A model generated the notes under the pieces. That model did not search any database. It saw only the letters and a program-made list of their open reading frames with translations, and was not told the DNA's origin. The position numbers and the translations under genes are program-made. 64,000 nucleotides of DNA from Hemerocallis citrina (Eukaryota; Streptophyta; Magnoliopsida; Asparagales; Asphodelaceae), in NCBI GenBank assembly GCA_017893485.1, contig JACEHZ010000598.1:710001-774000 (forward strand). Reading direction: 5' to 3'. This document shows positions 51,090 through 61,729 of the stretch, one piece after another (position 1 is the first letter of the stretch; each line of letters opens with the position of its first letter).

Positions 51090-52216
51090 ACGGGGTGTGA
51101 AGTAGAAATATCGACTACAACAAAGTTTGATGTTGAAAAATTCAACGGGAGTAATTTCTCGTTGTGGAAAATGAAGATCAAGGCAATCTTGAGGAAGGAT
51201 AATTGCTTGGTAGCAATTGAAGATAAGCCTGCGGAGATCACAAATGATGGCAAGTGGAACGAGATGGACAACAACGCAATTGCCGATCTGCACTTGGCAC
51301 TAGCTGATGGTGTGCTATCCAGTGTGGTTGAAAGAAGACAGCAAAGGAGATTTGGGATGCTCTGACGAGATTGTACGAGATCAAGTCACTTCACAATAAG
51401 ATCTTCTTAAATAGGAGACTGTACACTCTTCGAATGGCGGAAGTGACACTGGTGATCGATCACATCAACACCCTGAATACTCTATTTTCGCAACTTACAT
51501 CAATGGGTTGCAAAATAGATACAACTGAACGTGTGGAGCTTTTACTTCAAAGTCTACCTGACTCGTATGATCAATTCATCATCAACCTGACAAACAACAT
51601 CCTGACAGACTATCTAGTTTTTGACGAAGTTGCAACTGCTGTTCTGGAAGAAGAAACCACGCACAAGAACAAGGAAGACAGACAGGGAAGTTCGCAGCAA
51701 GTGGAAGCTTTGATGGTGATGAGAGGGAGATCAACGAAACGTGGCCCAAGTGGGAGTCAGAATCATGGTAGATCAAAGTCAAGAAGTAAGAAGACTTACA
51801 AGTGTCACAACTGTGGCAAGAAAGGGCACTTCAAGAAGAATTGTTGGTTCAAAAAGAAGAATGGAGACCCTGAGTCATCAAATGCTCAAGGGAATATGGC
51901 GAGTACCCGGTATGATGGTGAAGTTCTATACAGCGAGGCAACAACATTGGTTGGAGGCAGAAAGCAGTTCTCTGACATCTGGTTACTAGACTCAGGAGCA
52001 ACATGGCACATGACTTCCCGGAGAGAGTGGTTCCACACATACAAATCAATCTCAGGAGGTTCTGTCCTGGGTGATGATCATGCTTTGGAAATCGCTGGTA
52101 TTGTTACTATCAACCTCAAAATGTTTGTTGGTACGGTTCGCACCATCCAGAAGGTACGGCACGTGAAGGGCTTAAGGAAGAATCTATTGTCTTTGGGACA
52201 AATAGATAGCCTTTGA
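51090..52216 (+). pseudogene. Copia gag, zinc knuckle and protease
   Basis: The N-terminal gag reads FDVEKFNGSNFSLWKMKIK, then, after a frameshift at about 51345-51371, LLLQSLPDSYDQFIINL. The zinc knuckle CHNCGKKGHFKKNC (51804-51845) is intact. The protease motif WLLDSGATWHMT (51984-52018) carries D-S-G-A, the usual Copia form. The frame ends at TGA 52214-52216, after the LLSLGQI box. Gag packages the element RNA and protease matures the polyprotein. Confidence 0.88.
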
Positions 52217-53350
52217 TGTAAGACCCATGTTGAAAATGGGGTCATGAAGATTGTCAGAGGCGCGCTGGTGGTTATGAAAGCAAAAAAGATTGCAGCAAAT
52301 CTATTCATACTTAATGGAGAAAACACTGCAGGAAGCTGATGCGTGTGTCACATCGACCAACAAGGGGGAAGAGTCAACAATGATGTGGCATCTCAAACTA
52401 GGCCATATATCCGAACGCGGTTTGAAGATTCTCTCCGACCAGAAGTTGCTTCCAGGGCTCAAATCGGTGAATCTACCATTTTGTGAGCATTGTGTTACAA
52501 GTAAGCATCATAGATTGCAGTTCAGAAGATTTGAAGCTAGGAGTAAATGCATTCTAGACTTAGTTCATTCTGATGTATGGGAATCACCGGAAATGTTCCT
52601 AGGAGGAGCAAAGTAGTTTGTCTTTCATTGATGATTACTCCAGAAGATTGTGGATGTATCCAATCAAGAAGAAGTCAGATGTGTTTCCAATGTTCAAAGA
52701 CTTCAAAGCGCAGACAGAACTTGAATCCGGAAAGAAGATCAAGTGCTTAAGGACAGATAATGGAAAGGAGTATATAGACGGCGAGTTTCTTGAACTGTGT
52801 AAGCGAGAAGGATCAAAAGACAGTTCACGGTCACATACACACCTCAACAAAATAGCGGATGAACTGAACTCTTGCAGAAAGAATGAGAGCTATGTTGCAG
52901 ACTGCAGGTCAACCCAACTCTTTTTGGGCAGAAGCAGCCAAAATCACCTGTTATGTCATAAATCAATCGCCATCAACGGCAATTGAGCTGAAGACATCGA
53001 TGGAGATGTGGACTGGCAAGCCAGCGAATTACTCTGCTTTACATTGGTTCGGATGTCCCATGTACGTGATGTACAACGCCCAAGAAAGAACGAAGCTGGA
53101 TCCGAAATCCATGAGGTGCATGTTCTTGGGGTATACTAACGGTGTGAAGGGGTATCGCCTGTGGGATCCCACTACCCACAAGGTTGTTGTCAGCAGGGAT
53201 GTGATCTTTGTAGATGATCAGCTACACAAGAAAGATGAAAGCAATAGCACATCAAAGGAGAATCCAGAGACTAGTACAGTTCAGGTGGAAGATAAACCAG
53301 ATGAAAATCTAGTTTCTTATGAAGCAGCACCAGAGCACGAGCTACAATAA
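52217..53350 (+). pseudogene. Copia integrase
   Basis: The GAG-pre-integrase box MMWHLKLGHISERGLKIL and CEHCVTSKHHRL form the HHCC zinc site. The core begins DLVHSDVWESPEMFLGGAK, where a TAG (52614) stands before FVSFIDDYSRRLW. The second Asp is in CLRTDNGKEY. A frameshift at about 52840-52880 removes the usual QQNGVAE block, so the catalytic Glu is not clearly readable. The C-terminal part includes CPMYVMYNAQERTKLDPKS and FLGYTNGVKGYRLWDP. It ends at TAA 53348. Confidence 0.85.
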
Positions 53351-54978
53351 CCAGTCGAGTCCGAGGCTCCGAAAGTTTGTTGGTCAACTCGTGCAAGAAG
53401 ATCGCCATCATGGCACTCGGAGTATGTTACGGAGAGCAATGCTGCATACTGTCTTTTAACAGAGGATGGAGAACCATCATCTTTCCATGAGGCAATCAAA
53501 GGCTTGGGTGTATCCTGTGGATGGCAGCAATGCAGGAAGAAATTGAAGCTCTACACAAGAACATGATGTGGGATCTTGTTACGCTACCACAAGGAAGAAA
53601 GGCCATCGGCAACAAATGGGTCTACAAGATCAAGCGTGATGGTAATGACCAAGTGGAGCGGCATCGTGCAAGATTGGTGGTAAAAGGATATGCTCAGAAA
53701 GAAGGTATTGACTTCAATGAGATATTTTCACCTGTGGTTCGACTCACGACAGTCAGAGTAGTCTTGGCGATGTGTGCTACGTTTGACCTACATCTAGAGT
53801 AGTTAGATATGAAGATTGCTTTTCTTCATGGAGATCTTAAAGAAGAAATTTATATGCTCCAACCAGAAGGTTTTGATGAAACAAGCAAGGAGAACTTGGT
53901 TTGCATGTTGAACAAATCTCTATACGGTCTCAAACAGGTGCTGAGGTGTTGGTACAAGAGATTTGATTCCTTCATTATTAGCCTTGGATACAATAGACTC
54001 AGTTCGGACCATTGTACGTATTACAAAATGTGTGATGATGAGGAAGACTTCATTATCCTATTGTTGTATGTGGATGACATGTTGGTAGCAGACCCCAACA
54101 AAGATCGAATCCAAGAATTAAAGGCACAGTTGGCTAGGGAGTTTGACATGAAGGACTTGGGACCAGCAAACAAGATTCTAGGGATGCAGATTCACCGAGA
54201 CAGAAGTAACATCAAAAAGCAGTATGCAAAATTGTAAGCCAATTTCTATCCCACTTCCTGTTAATTTCAAGTTATCCTCCAAGATGTGTCCTAGCAATAA
54301 AGCAGAGAGAAAGGATGTCTCGAGTACCGTATGCATCAGCAGTGGGAAGTTTAATGTTCGCTATGATATGTATAAGACCAGACATTGCACAAGCAGTGGG
54401 AGCGGTTAGTCTATACATGACGAATCCTGATAGAGAGCATTGCAGCACAGTAAAGAGGATTCTGAGATACATCAGAGGAACCTCAGATGTTGTATGGAGG
54501 ATCAGAATTAACTGTGAGAGGCAATGTGGACTCAGATTTTGCAGGCAATCTCGACAAAAGCAAATCCACTACGGGCTATGTGTTTGCACTTGCAGGAGGA
54601 GCTGTAAATTGGGTTTTAAAACTGCAGACTGTTGTGACTCTATCTACAACAGAAGCAGAATACACGGCGACTACAGCAGCTTGCAAGGAAGCAGTCTGGA
54701 TTCAAAGGTTATTGGAGGAGCTCAGGCACAAACATGAAAAAATTGTTCTATTTTGTGATAGTCAGAGTGCCTTCCATATCGCAAGGAATCCAGCATTTTA
54801 TTCACGGACAAAGCACATAAGAGTCCAGTATCACTTCGTTCGAGAAGTAGTGGAGGAAGGCAGTGTGGATATGCAGAAGATTCATACCGACGAGAACCTA
54901 ACAGATGTTATGACCAAACCAATTAACACTTGCAATTTTGAATGGTGTAGATCATCGTGCGGCCTAGGAGAAACGTAA
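53351..54978 (+). pseudogene. Copia reverse transcriptase and RNase H
   Basis: RT: WDLVTLPQGRKAIGNKWVYK, RLVVKGYAQKEGIDFNEIFS, then a TAG at 53800 just before LDMKIAFLHGDLKEEIYM. NKSLYGLKQ and the catalytic LLYVDDMLVA follow (about 54061-54090). After a frameshift near 54230 comes PYASAVGSLMFAMICIRPDIA, and RNase H with DSDFAGNLDKSKSTTGY, STTEAEYTA and FCDSQSAFHIARNP. It ends at TAA 54976-54978. Confidence 0.9.
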
Positions 54979-55055
54979 ACAGCATGAGAATGGCAATGTA
55001 GAATGGATTGTGTGGAGACATGATTATTTCTCAATCAAGTCTCCAAATGGGAGAA

Positions 55056-55642
55056 TGCCGGCAATAATGTCAATAAAAGTGGGTGAGGGCCCCACCATAT
55101 GGGCCCTACACACCAAACCTGTTTGACAAATGGGAGAGTCGGCACCGAATGGGGTGCCGACAGCCGCAACCTTTGACAAACAAATGAGAATGGAAAAAAA
55201 TAAAATGAAAAAATAAAGGTCAACAAAGACAACTCCTTCCCAGACTATAAATGGAGATCAGGAGAAGAGATTGAGAATGCAGAGAAAAGTGAGGAAGAAG
55301 AAAGAAAAAAGGATTAGTAAAAGGGAGTATTATAAGAGTGTTTTTAAGAGAGATAATATTGTGTCTCCTTATAGATAATTTGTATATTTATATTTTTTCT
55401 CAAATTTGTGAGTGATTGTTTCTCCTATTATAAAAGGAAATGAAAATTGTACTCTCCTTAGATTTAGAGAGAATGTGTTGTGATCTCTACTTTCAATAGT
55501 AAAATTCCACTAGCTTGCCCGTGGTTTTTTACCCCGTCTCCTTTGGGAGTTTTTCCATGTAAAATATTTGTGTCCACCTTATTTGTCACTTTCTCAATTT
55601 TACTTTAGTTGTTTGTAGCTTATGCCCATAACTTTTCTAACA
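55056..55642 (+). repeat. Copia 3' LTR
   Basis: It starts TGCCGGCAATAATG and ends TTTTCTAACA. It pairs with 50500-51069 but carries a small insertion (CCATATGGGCCCTA) near 55095. Confidence 0.9.
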
Positions 55643-55647
55643 TAGGT

Positions 55648-56476
55648 GCTATATATTGTTTAAAGCTTTAGAATAAAACAATTCACATTCATCAATAGGT
55701 GTTGTTGGCTTGGTTTGGGTTCTGCTCTTCTCTGTCCGCTGCAGCTTGCTGCCTCTTCTCTAATTCAGTCGTCTCTTTTTAGCTCTTTCATTTTATCACT
55801 TCCCTTATCTCCTATTTCTTGTTCTGAACCCTGATGTATTATTGTGTTGTTGTGTGGCTTTATTCCAGCTGGGTTATGCAATCGGGTTGTACTGTCGCTT
55901 GTGGCTTACATACTGGGTTGTAGGGTGGCTCATTACCTGGGCTGTGTTTTTGTGACTTTTGTGGTTATCTCTCGCCGCTGTTTTGTACTTCCTGACTCCA
56001 TCCGTTTACATCAAAAAGTATTCTTGCCCGAATTTTTCTTCTGATTACCTTAGTGTCCTACTCCTACCTATATATGGAGGAACATTCATGTTATTTCTGT
56101 ATAGTCTTTGTTTTCATGCTCCTCATTTCAACTTAAACAGAATTAATGGCAAAACTTTTTGTACATTATACTAGTGTATTTGAGCAATTGAAGCCTTTCC
56201 TGATAAATTATTTATTTAGTGTATTCTAACAACATATGAATCTTCTCACCCTTTTCATGCTATGTTTCAATAAGTAGGTTATGTTCCTATCATTTTTTCC
56301 ATGATTCACAACTGCATCACTTTATTGAATTTATTTTTTCTTTATCTGACTTAAATGTGTAAAAGTAGTTGGTATCAGCGAGTATTGAACAGGGTCTTCA
56401 GATTGTTGGTCAAAGGTTATATATATGCTTTGGAATCAAAGATGAAAACACTAATGTTTGCCATATGTTTGTACAG
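55648..56476 (+). other. Upstream region / 5' leader and intron of the syntaxin gene
   Basis: A CT-rich stretch at about 55720-55800 could be the 5' UTR exon, and the segment ending in TTTGTACAG at 56476 behaves as an intron. Neither a promoter nor the donor could be fixed. The Copia element ends only ~80 bp upstream of the CT-rich stretch. Confidence 0.4.
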
Positions 56477-56696
56477 TGATGGCCTCGTCTTCAGATTCAT
56501 GGATGCGGGAGTTGATTGAAGCTTCCAGGCTTGCTGATGATATTGGTGCCATGATTTCTGGAATGGGTTCTCTCCCTTCATCTGGTCCGGACACTCAACG
56601 TCATGCATCTGCCGTTCGGAGGAAGATCACAATTCTTGGGACTAGATTAGATAGCCTGGAGTCCCTTCTTTCCAAGCTTCCTAGTAAGCAACAAAT
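56477..56696 (+). CDS. SYP5: Syntaxin SYP51/SYP52-type Qc-SNARE, first coding exon
   Basis: SYP51/52 are Qc-SNAREs of the trans-Golgi, prevacuolar compartment and vacuole. ATG 56479 opens MASSSDSWMRELIEASRLAD and continues with RRKITILGTRLDSLESLLSK, the conserved N-terminal helix region of this family. The exon follows acceptor TTTGTACAG and ends before GTATGTTTTAC at 56697. All ~72 codons are open and match family spacing. The SNARE motif and membrane anchor were not found in the remaining 7 kb, so the other exons lie beyond the window, behind repeats, or the gene is cut. I cannot tell whether it is functional. Confidence 0.8.
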
Positions 56697-58070
56697 GTAT
56701 GTTTTACTTGGTATTACTTTGATGGTATAATGCAAACTTCTTCATAGTCTCGTGCTTTCCATTCCTTTATTTTCTTTCTTTCTTTTTTAATTGGAAAATG
56801 AGATAGAGAACTGACAAATGCTCCAGCTAAAAATTTTCCCTTTTTAATTATGAAATGTTATAGGCTTATAGCAGTTAACATCAATCATTAACATAGAGAA
56901 ACATAAACCTCAGATGCCTATGAAATATACAGTAATTCAACTATACATTAATTGTACAGGAAAGAACAAAATAAAAATAAAAATGGTAAAAAGAAGGAGA
57001 GAAAAAAAAAAGTGTCCTACTGCAATATAGCTGGTGTGTCGGTTCATGAAGAATAAAAATAAATGAAACTTTTTCTGCTTCTGTTTTATGAGATGAAGAA
57101 GGCGCAAAAATTCAGCCTAGTAAAAGAAAAAATAAAACTGGAAAAAGGTCTTGGAAACTCATGAGAAACATAAACATTAGATGCATATGAAATATACACT
57201 AATCCAACTATACCTAAATTGTACAGGAAAGAAAAAATAAAAATAAAATTGGTAAGAAGGAGGAAAAAAAAGTGTTGTACTGCATTATAGCTGGTGTGTC
57301 GGTTCATGAAGAATAAAAATAAATGAAACTTTTTCTGCTTCTGTTTTATGAGATGAAGAAGGCGCAAAAATTCAGCCTAGTAAAAGAAAAAATAAAACTG
57401 GAAAAAGGTCTTGGAAAAAAAAACTCATAACAATGTGGACAGGAGCAGGAGTTAGATGTTTATCAACAAAGCGTGACCCAAGTGTTTAAATATAGTCATC
57501 CCATTGTAAACAGTTCACTTAATAAAAACAAAATAAAAATATATAACTCTATGGAAAGAACTACTTATATAATTCATAGTATATTCTTGTTAGAAACCAC
57601 TATTGTTGATGGGTTGTATAAAAATGTATATTAAGAGGTCCTTAGCATTGTTCCTCACATCAATATTGGGGTAGAAGTAATTTAGAGAATAACCAATATT
57701 AATTCACTTTTCTGTACTATTATATCTTAGGGAAGGTACATTTGATTGCACAAGCATCAACTTATCTGCATTGAAATGTAGGGGTGTTCATGGTGGTGAA
57801 AGTTTTCATGAAGACATGCAACTGAAACCAAAACTATACCCAGAACTTTTAACAGTAAACCCACGTCTAGGTTGCAGGTTCCGATATTGTGAAGCAATGA
57901 TGCTGAATGGGACAAGAGGACAGACTGTACATCAATGCTGTTTGTGACTTAAAAAATGAATACTGTGTCTGGCCTGATACATTCTTACATGGATACTTTC
58001 TTAACACATATCTGACATTAGAAACTAGATTACTTTGAAAGCGGTCTAGGCGGTCTAAAAAGCGGTCTAG
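56697..58070 (+). repeat. Intron-like DNA with a ~267 bp tandem duplication
   Basis: GAGAAACATAAAC starts at 56896 and at 57163. The two units run to about 57162 and 57420. Their second halves (from GCTGGTGTGTCGGTTCATG) are nearly identical over ~130 bp while the first halves differ more. No gene was seen from 57420 to 58070. Confidence 0.75.
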
Positions 58071-58075
58071 GCGGC

Positions 58076-59126
58076 CAGTGTTCTAAAAAGCGGTCTAGGC
58101 GGCCGCCTAGGCGCTAGGCGGCCCTACAACGCCTCGCCTAGGGGCTAGGCGTTTAAGAAAATCGGTTAATGGTTCGTAATCGGCATAAGCGGGTCTAGAC
58201 CCGCTTAGATCTGCTTAGGACTTAATTATTAAAAAAAGGACCCGACTTATTCCAACCCGACCCGCTCTAATACACTCAAACCCCTAAAACTTCTATTCCT
58301 CCTCTAAATCCCCCGTAAAAAATCTCCCAAATCAATTCTATTCTCTAAATCCCTAATTCCTTTTCTCTTAAACCCCCAAATCACCTCATCTGCCTCCCTC
58401 CTCGCAGTCGGAGGCTCGCAACTCGCAACACGCTTCAATTTCGACCTCTTCCACCTCCCTCCTCCTTCGCCTCCCTCCTCGCAGTCGTTGCTCGCAGTCG
58501 TCAACACAACCTCCTCCGCCTCCCTTCTCGCATTCACAACTCTCACTTATTCTATCACTCAATCGTCAAAACCTCCTCCTCCACCTCCCTCCTTGCAGTC
58601 GCAGCTCGCTTCAACTTCAACCGATGTCAACACCTCTCTCTCCTCTCTTCAGCTTCAAAGTCAAGTCATCAACACAACCGCACAGTGCCTCCCGCTTTGC
58701 TTCACCTCCGATGTCAACACTACGTCCTCTTCTCTCTCAAACTTCTCCTGACGCAACCCTTCCCCATCTCCTGACTCAAGCCTCCCGCTTCCCCACACTG
58801 TTTGCTCCTTGGACTGGAACAGCCGAACAGGTAATCTCCACTGCTGATCTTCGTCATAGATTAATACTAGTCTAATAGATGAGTATAGGACTATACAAAA
58901 AAAGAAAGACTAATAATAATACACCGATTCGATTTTGTAAATCTCATCCTGCAATTGCTAGGAGAAATATCAAGAGTAAGAATTGGTAACAACAAAACAA
59001 AATAAAATTATAAAATATATAAATAAAATCGCCTAGCGCCTAGCCGCTTAAGCTCCGCTTACAAGGCCTAGGCGCTAGGCACCCATCAGCCGCCCGACTA
59101 CCGCCTAGTGACTTTTAGAACATTGA
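58076..59126. mobile_element. hAT-like non-autonomous element with GGCGCTAGGCG arms
   Basis: The ends are CAGTGTTCTAAAA at the left and TTTTAGAACATTG at the right, imperfect 13 bp inverted repeats. Next to them are GC-rich arms of TAGGCGCTAGGCGG type on both sides (58095-58150, 59030-59105). I did not find a clean 8 bp duplication: the left end is preceded by two partial copies of the arm (58036-58075). The middle (58260-58830) is a CT-rich leader-like stretch ending in a possible donor CAGGTAATC at 58829. No transposase. Confidence 0.6.
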
Positions 59127-59229
59127 GAATTCCATGTTTGGCTATCAAGTCATGAAATTAAGGAGAAGAATTTTCTATTATTGTCATTTCAAAGAATTTA
59201 ATCCTTTTTCTTTAGGAACAAGGATATTT

Positions 59230-59230
<1 letters not shown>

Positions 59231-59305
<75 letters not shown>
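59231..59305. repeat. Poly-C (35) followed by (AC)20
   Basis: Thirty-five consecutive C from 59231 to 59265, running directly into about 20 CA repeats. Length in the assembly may be unreliable. Confidence 0.95.
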
Positions 59306-59306
<1 letters not shown>

Positions 59307-60597
59307 ATACCAAGGGATTGGTGCAATCGATCCCCCGACATCTTTCTCTCTAGAGAAGAGGGTTGCCACTAGAACCTACTGACACTCACCGAAGAATTTA
59401 TTCAATTGAGTTTGCATCCCAAATCTCCAGCACTCAAACTAACAGAAAAAGTAAATAACTTCAAATGATAGTTCAATAAATAGAGCCATAACAAGGTAAT
59501 AAATCATCCATAAAATGAACCACTATAATGACCCTTAATATTAGAACGAACCAACATATGAGGGCTTGACGCTTATTTGTTAACTCTGGATAGAAAGAGG
59601 AGACTTTTGGTGTCTCCATGTCTCCCATACTGACGAGTGACAACTTAGTGATTTTAAATACCTTATTAGGACCCTCTTGCTTAGGATTGTCAAGTGACTG
59701 ACGGCCTAGTTTACAATGAATATGGCGTGCAGAAATTGTAGCAAGTGACAAACAACAAACATGTCACAGAACAACACCAAGCACCTATGACTAAGTTGCA
59801 TTGAACAATTGGCATCTTGATACCATATCAGATTTGGGTATCAGAAAGACTGAAGAGGTTATCTTCCTTCTCTATTTACTCTTGCATATTTTTATAGATA
59901 TCGTAAGAACTCCGCAAATTACAGACATAAAATTTTGCATGATCCTTGAATCCGAAAATGTAATCGCAGATGTGCATCGGTTTTGTGGAAGCTCTTAGCA
60001 ATACAAAATTAAGTTTGTCAATCTATCTGAAGGACAATAAGTTTTTGCTCAGATGAGCCACTTATTTTGATTGTTTAAGTATTATGCTGCTGAAACATGT
60101 TAGCTATGTCGCAACACATTTTTAAAGTAGAAAAATAGTTCATTACTTTTCATAATCATGTCTGCAATATTTAAGTTAATTGTATAGATTTAGTTTCTCT
60201 GAATCCATAGTGATAGCACAGTATATCTGCAATATCCTGTGTGATACTGCAGTGTCAAAATTCTGATGGAACCGTAACAAAGATTTATATAATACTATCT
60301 TATCCGTTTTACTTATAATTTTTTTACTGATATATCATAAATATCTGATGGAACTGTTATGTGAATAGTTATAACTTATAAGAGTTCTTCAGTGTCTTAT
60401 AGTTTCAGTTTATGTGATACTGTAGTGTCAAAATTCTGATGGAACAGAAGATGTATTTAAATACTATCTTATCCTATTTATTTATATAACTTTTTGTTTA
60501 TATATCATAAATGATGGAACTGTAATCTGAACAATTATGAGTTATTCTGTATCATTTTTAGTTTTGGTTTATGTGATTAACTAAATGGTTTGTAGAT
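59306..60597. repeat. Non-coding DNA with a ~173 bp direct repeat
   Basis: No gene was recognised. GTGATACTGCAGTGTCAAAA at 60241 and GTGATACTGTAGTGTCAAAA at 60414 start two diverged units that share TTCTGATGGAAC, ACTATCTTATCC and TATATCATAAAT. Confidence 0.65.
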
Positions 60598-61688
60598 GTT
60601 GGGATTTCGATCTATCCTATTTCCAAGATCACAATAATCTAATATCTAATCTAATCTCAAATAAAATAATAAGAACTCAATAAATTTTACCTTCAAGCTT
60701 TGATTTATTGTTTCTTTTTCCTCTTCAATTCTAACTCTAGTTCTTCCTCTCCTTTTCTTCTATATCCTGGTGGGAAGCACAAACGAGTCAACAAGGTTTT
60801 ACCCTTATTCTCATATTTATAGAGGAGATGAAAGCCTAGGTTAGGAACTTTAAGAAATCCTAGTTGGGATAAAATTACAATACTGTCCACTATGTATTTG
60901 TATTTTACTCCCCAACTAAAATCTAAATTATTATTAGACCTCTGTCACAATATAGTTCTACAAGACACCCCTCCTTTACTGATATTCACAAATGCAACCT
61001 TGGAATTCGTGATACCATCTCCATGGGTCAATTTATAACTCAAACCTTGTTTTCACATTTAACCTTTTATACAATCTGACAATGAATCTAAAATTTTTTT
61101 TACAAAAAAAATTGTATATAATAAAATATTTTTTCTGTAAAATATACCCATGGGATTTTACTATCAGATTATAATCTTCGTTAAATGAACAAGGGAATAT
61201 CTTCTCGTTTAGAGATAAGATTCCGTATTACGAATACATGCTCCCATATTTCTAATAAGACACATCCAATACATCGAGGTATTGATCTAGAAGGCCTTAC
61301 TCTTTGATTTATCAAAATGCGCGATATTAAAAAAAACGAGTTCACTTTATGCTCAGCATTTAGAGGTCATATTTATATTTCTTTTAACGGTAACATTGTC
61401 TTGTGGTTATGTACAAGTGTAATCATTCTTTGTTCCATCAATTCGTACTAAACGAACTAGCAGAATAAGTTCGAGTCGACCTTCTCACTTGTTGTGCTAC
61501 AGTCTGCCAAATAGAATGCCCAGTTCCATTATAGACAGTGAATATTTTCTTTGTGCATAGACTTAATTACTATGCATCATGGACCTTGTTGATGCACAAT
61601 ATCAATATTTGTGAATAAACCAAAATTTGCTCTATTAATAAAATGACAAATAAATAAATTTATTTCTGTCTAATCATATAAGCCTACA
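60598..61688 (-). repeat. Copia 3' LTR, ~1.09 kb
   Basis: On the minus strand it starts TGTAGGCTTATATG and ends AAATCCCAACA. A TATA box CTCTATAAATATG lies on the minus strand at about 60817-60829. The start is less certain than the end because the polypurine tract next to it is altered. Confidence 0.65.
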
Positions 61689-61729
61689 CTTGCACTCACA
61701 GTTTAAAGCTAAACTTTGAGGGCATATTA

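Larger units (their letters stand above)
50500..55642 (+). mobile_element. Ty1/Copia retrotransposon (Tnt1/Tork-like), complete but decayed
   Basis: 5' LTR 50500-51069, 3' LTR 55056-55642, with TAGGT duplicated at 50495-50499 and 55643-55647. The primer-binding site TGGTATCAGAGC lies at 51071-51082 and the polypurine tract CAAATGGGAGAA at 55044-55055. Domain order is gag, protease, integrase, RT, RNase H, as in Copia. Several frameshifts and stops inactivate it. Confidence 0.93.

Noticed and set aside
58304..58875. Ser/Pro-rich frames of ~80 codons on both strands
   Set aside because: They are in the CT-rich interior of the hAT-like element and show low-complexity composition only.
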